Below, one piece after another: positions 13,512 through 15,877 of a DNA stretch of 15,877 nt. The DNA comes from Bacillota bacterium. GTDB lineage: Bacteria > Bacillota > Clostridia > Peptostreptococcales > Anaerovoracaceae. Within the stretch, counting starts at the first letter, position 1; every line of letters starts with the position of its first letter. Location: contig JAEELK010000160.1 of assembly GCA_016282655.1 (NCBI GenBank), positions 1 through 15,877 of the forward strand, in the 5' to 3' direction. Position numbers and translations under genes: made by a program. Below the pieces are notes generated by a model. That model searched no databases. It was not told the DNA's origin and saw only the letters and a list, made by a program, of their open reading frames with translations.

Positions 13512-13563
13512 GTTGTATACTCCTTTTCCAAAAGCGCAGGCCGCTTGACGCGGGGCGGGCCCC

Positions 13564-14478
13564 CTATCGGGCGGCCTGCCCGATGATGTCTGTCAGACGG
13601 TCGATGCCGCAGCGATCCATGACCTCCGGCAGCGCTTCGATGATCTTTTTGCAGGCGAAGGGATCGACCAGATTCGCCGCGCCCACCTGCACCGCCGTGG
13701 CGCCCGCGAGCATCAGCTCCAGCACGTCCTCCGCGCGGGAGACGCCGCCCAGGCCGACCACGGGGATCCGCACGGCCCGCGCGACCTGATAGACCATGCG
13801 CACGGCCAGCGGCAGCAGCGCGGGGCCGGAGAGGCCGCCGGTGCCGTTCGCGAGCAGCGGGCGCTTCGTCTTCAGGTCGATGCGCATGCAGAGCAGCGTG
13901 TTGATGAGGCTCAGTCCGTCCGCGCCGGCGGCCTCGCAGGCCCGCGCGATCTCGCAGATATCCGTCACGTTCGGCGTCAGCTTCACGATGACGGGCTTCC
14001 GGGTGACCGCCTTCACCGCGCGCGTGACCGCCGCGGCGCTCTCCGGGTCCGTGCCGAAGCTCATGGCGCCGCCGTGCACGTTGGGACAGCTGATGTTGAC
14101 CTCCAGCCAGCCCACCTGTTCCTCCTTGTCGAGCAGGGCGCTGACCGCCTCGTATTCTTCGATCGAAAAGCCGCTGATGTTCGCCATCACGGGCTTATGG
14201 AAACACCGCTTCAGCTTCGGGAGCTCCTCCGCGATGACCTTCTCCACGCCGGGATTCTGCAGGCCCACGGCGTTCAGCATGCCGGAGGGCGTCTCCGCGA
14301 TGCGCGGCGTCGGGTTCCCGTAGCGCGGCTGCAGCGTGGTTCCCTTGAAGGAAAACGTGCCGAGCACGTTGATATCGTAGAGTTCTGCAAACTCGTAGCC
14401 GTAACCGAAGGTGCCGGAAGCGGGAATGATCGGGTTGTCCAGTTCGATGCCGCAGAGATCCACGCTCAGTCTTCCCAT
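13564..14478 (-). CDS. pyrD: Dihydroorotate dehydrogenase, class 1B catalytic subunit
   Basis: This 304-residue FMN enzyme oxidises dihydroorotate to orotate. It is the 1B type, which passes electrons through PyrK to NAD+. The active-base cysteine is Cys131 in [10 protein letters not shown]; class 2 enzymes have serine there. The N-terminal [10 protein letters not shown] and C-terminal [13 protein letters not shown] phosphate-binding segments are typical. The start is at 14478 (MGRLSVDL), where AAAGGGGA lies upstream and the protein begins at the normal position. An in-frame ATG at 14562 would add 28 residues lying within pyrK and unlike any PyrD. The true start overlaps the end of pyrK by 13 nt, so the two subunits are coupled. 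Confidence 0.97.
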   Translation of the reverse strand: MGRLSVDLCGIELDNPIIPASGTFGYGYEFAELYDINVLGTFSFKGTTLQPRYGNPTPRIAETPSGMLNAVGLQNPGVEKVIAEELPKLKRCFHKPVMANISGFSIEEYEAVSALLDKEEQVGWLEVNISCPNVHGGAMSFGTDPESAAAVTRAVKAVTRKPVIVKLTPNVTDICEIARACEAAGADGLSLINTLLCMRIDLKTKRPLLANGTGGLSGPALLPLAVRMVYQVARAVRIPVVGLGGVSRAEDVLELMLAGATAVQVGAANLVDPFACKKIIEALPEVMDRCGIDRLTDIIGQAAR

Positions 14479-15215
14479 GTGAGTTCCCCTTTCCGCAGCA
14501 CCGGACCGTCCCGGCAGATCCGTTTCCATCCGCTTACGGTTTTGCAGGTGCAGCCCATACATGCGCCGAAGCCGCAGCCCATCCGTTCTTCAAAGCTGAA
14601 CTGGCCGTCAGACGCGCTTGCGTGAAATACTGCCTTCAGCATCGGTTCCGGCCCGCAGGTGTAAAAATAGTCGTACTGCAAATCCTTCATCGCGTCCGTC
14701 ACGAATCCGCGGACGCCGCGGCTGCCGTCGGCAGTTGCGATCACGGTCCCGTCGCAGATTGCGGAAAACTCAGATTCGTAATAGATGTCCGATTCCGTGT
14801 TGAAGCCGAGGACCGCCGTCGCCCGGACCCCGTTTTCCCTGAGACTGCGCGCGAGCCAGTAAAGCGGCGCAGCGCCGATTCCGCCGCCGATGAGCAGCGT
14901 TGCGCCTTTTGCCGCGGAAACGTCAAAGCCGTTCCCTAGCCCGGTCAGAACGTCCAGCGTCCGGCCCGTTCGCATTTCCGCCATCTGCGCCGTCCCCTGT
15001 CCGACGACCTTGTAAAGGATCGTTACGGTATCCTCGCTGCGGTCGCACACGGAGATCGGCCGCCGGAGAAAACGCCCGTCCAGCGCCAGATTGACGAACT
15101 GCCCCGGCGTCGTGACTGCGGAAACGTCGCCCTGCAGCACCATGCGGAAAACGCCGCGCGCGATCGGTTCATTCTCTTTGATTGTAAGGAAACGCTGTTT
15201 CATACGTGCATTCAT
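14466..15215 (-). CDS. pyrK: Dihydroorotate dehydrogenase electron transfer subunit
   Basis: This 249-residue FAD and [2Fe-2S] protein links PyrD to NAD+. The FAD-binding RRPISVCD is at 51-58 and the nucleotide-binding glycine motif GGGIGAAP at 110-117. A late CGP segment follows (187-189), then the iron-sulfur cysteines (214, 219, 222 and 234) in CGFGACMGCTC and its partner. Length is normal. The ATG at 15215 overlaps the carB stop (ATGA) and lacks a clear ribosome binding site, which suggests translation by coupling; an ATG at 15203 is an alternative. Codon use stands out from its operon partners: I count 6 AAA among 9 Lys and 10 GAA among 13 Glu, against 2 of 20 and 5 of 21 in pyrB. Confidence 0.97.
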   Translation of the reverse strand: MNARMKQRFLTIKENEPIARGVFRMVLQGDVSAVTTPGQFVNLALDGRFLRRPISVCDRSEDTVTILYKVVGQGTAQMAEMRTGRTLDVLTGLGNGFDVSAAKGATLLIGGGIGAAPLYWLARSLRENGVRATAVLGFNTESDIYYESEFSAICDGTVIATADGSRGVRGFVTDAMKDLQYDYFYTCGPEPMLKAVFHASASDGQFSFEERMGCGFGACMGCTCKTVSGWKRICRDGPVLRKGELTWED

Positions 15216-15877
15216 TCGTTAATGAGAGAGACCGTGATGGTCGTTTCTTCCAGAACATCCAGAAGGATTCTTACCGTATCAAGCGCGGTGAACAGCGAAA
15301 CGCCGTTTTCCGTCGCCAAAGCGCGGATCTGTGCGCCGTCGGTCGCCTCATTGGTGGAGTTCACGTCCCGCGTATTGATCACATACGCAATATAGCCCTG
15401 CCGGATCGCCTCCGGGATCTCGTCGCTGCCCTCGCTGAGTTTTCGGACCGTATGCGTACGGATGCCGTTGGCCTTCAGGAACTTTGCCGTTCCCTCCGTC
15501 GCCAGGATATTGAAGCCGAGCTGATAGAAGCGTCTGACAAGCGGCAGCACCTCATCCTTGTCGCGGTCAGAGACCGTGACAAGCACGCTGCCGTATGAGC
15601 GCACCTGCATGCCGGAGGCCTGCAGCGCCTTATAGAGTGCGCGCGTCAGCGACTTGTCGTAGCCGATCGCCTCGCCCGTGGACTTCATTTCCGGCGAGAG
15701 ATAGGCGTCAAGGCCGTGGATCTTCTGGAACGAAAATACCGGGACCTTGACATAGCAGCGCTTTTTCTCCGGCGGATAAATGTCGAAAATCCCCTGCTCC
15801 TTCAGGGACAGCCCGAGGATCACGTCGGTTGCGATGTCGGCCAGAGAATAACCGGTGGCTTTCGAGAGGAACGGAAC
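15212..15877 (-). CDS. carB: Carbamoyl-phosphate synthase large subunit, C-terminal part
   Basis: These are the last 222 codons of a protein normally about 1,060 residues long; the rest is beyond the right edge. The enzyme makes carbamoyl phosphate from bicarbonate, ammonia from glutamine, and two ATP. The segment begins at the end of the second ATP-grasp half (VPFLSKATGYSLADIATDVILG, then VKVPVFSF and PEMKSTGEAIGYD). It continues into the MGS-like allosteric domain with LVTVSDRDKDEVLPL, ILATEGTAKFL and AYVINTRDV. In studied homologues this domain binds UMP as inhibitor. The stop overlaps the pyrK start by 4 nt. Adjacency to pyr genes suggests the pyrimidine-dedicated form; the small subunit carA is probably upstream, outside the window. 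Confidence 0.97.
   Translation of the reverse strand, partial: VPFLSKATGYSLADIATDVILGLSLKEQGIFDIYPPEKKRCYVKVPVFSFQKIHGLDAYLSPEMKSTGEAIGYDKSLTRALYKALQASGMQVRSYGSVLVTVSDRDKDEVLPLVRRFYQLGFNILATEGTAKFLKANGIRTHTVRKLSEGSDEIPEAIRQGYIAYVINTRDVNSTNEATDGAQIRALATENGVSLFTALDTVRILLDVLEETTITVSLINE

Noticed and set aside
13532..13546. Hairpin AAGCG/CGCTT with TTTT in the pyrD-pyrF gap as a terminator
   Set aside because: The stem is only 5 bp and is followed directly by the pyrF ribosome binding site within a continuous operon. At most it is a weak processing or attenuation site.
14479..14562. 28-codon N-terminal extension of PyrD
   Set aside because: It lies inside pyrK, matches no PyrD N-terminus, and the ATG at 14478 has its own ribosome binding site.
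1..15877. Mobile elements, phage genes, CRISPR arrays or defence systems
   Set aside because: I found no transposase, integrase, direct-repeat arrays or known defence domains. Every stretch is accounted for by metabolic, transport or signalling genes.

Overview
The window looks like a GC-rich member of the Clostridia (Firmicutes), possibly a Lachnospiraceae-type anaerobe. The evidence is the class 1B dihydroorotate dehydrogenase pair PyrD/PyrK, a PyrB/PyrI aspartate carbamoyltransferase, the UPF0237/UPF0210 gene pair, strong AGGAGG-type ribosome binding sites and sigma-A-like promoters. The species assignment is an inference. Nearly all genes are on the minus strand; only a Nudix hydrolase and a flavin reductase are on the plus strand. 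I see no mobile element, CRISPR array, tRNA or rRNA.

Layout on the minus strand, from high to low coordinates. (1) 15877-10812 is a tightly packed pyrimidine operon: carB (3' part only), pyrK, pyrD, pyrF, pyrE, pyrB, pyrI. Most genes overlap by 4-13 nt or are 3-5 nt apart, and together they cover most of UMP synthesis. (2) 10811-10582 is non-coding. It holds a near-consensus promoter and a structured RNA of about 150 nt whose predicted first base is the first base of its closing stem. Its long rod with a central bubble resembles 6S RNA. (3) 10581-7676 holds a membrane-anchored HD-GYP/REC/GGDEF protein for cyclic-di-GMP turnover. It is translationally coupled through an ATGA overlap to a small zinc-ribbon protein with a low-complexity tail. 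(4) 7639-5270 is a phosphoketolase, which ends at a strong bidirectional terminator shared with the plus-strand flavin reductase.

(5) 4623-5198 (plus) is a flavoredoxin-like flavin reductase, divergent from an HxlR-family regulator at 4484-4152. The intergenic space holds a perfect operator-like palindrome, divergent promoters with overlapping -10 boxes, and a leader hairpin. (6) 3478-4149 (plus) is an ADP-ribose-pyrophosphatase-like Nudix hydrolase, divergent from a copper-exporting ATPase at 3354-829 with back-to-back promoters. (7) The ATPase ORF carries a second heavy-metal-associated domain at its C-terminus. A perfect AGGAGG and an in-frame ATG lie just upstream of that domain, so one gene may yield both CopA and a free CopZ-like chaperone. 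(8) The ATPase is followed by an ACT-domain protein (UPF0237) and the start of its usual partner UPF0210, which runs off the left edge.

The most interesting items are the structured RNA at 10611-10765, the nested copper chaperone, and the coupled c-di-GMP enzyme/zinc-ribbon pair.
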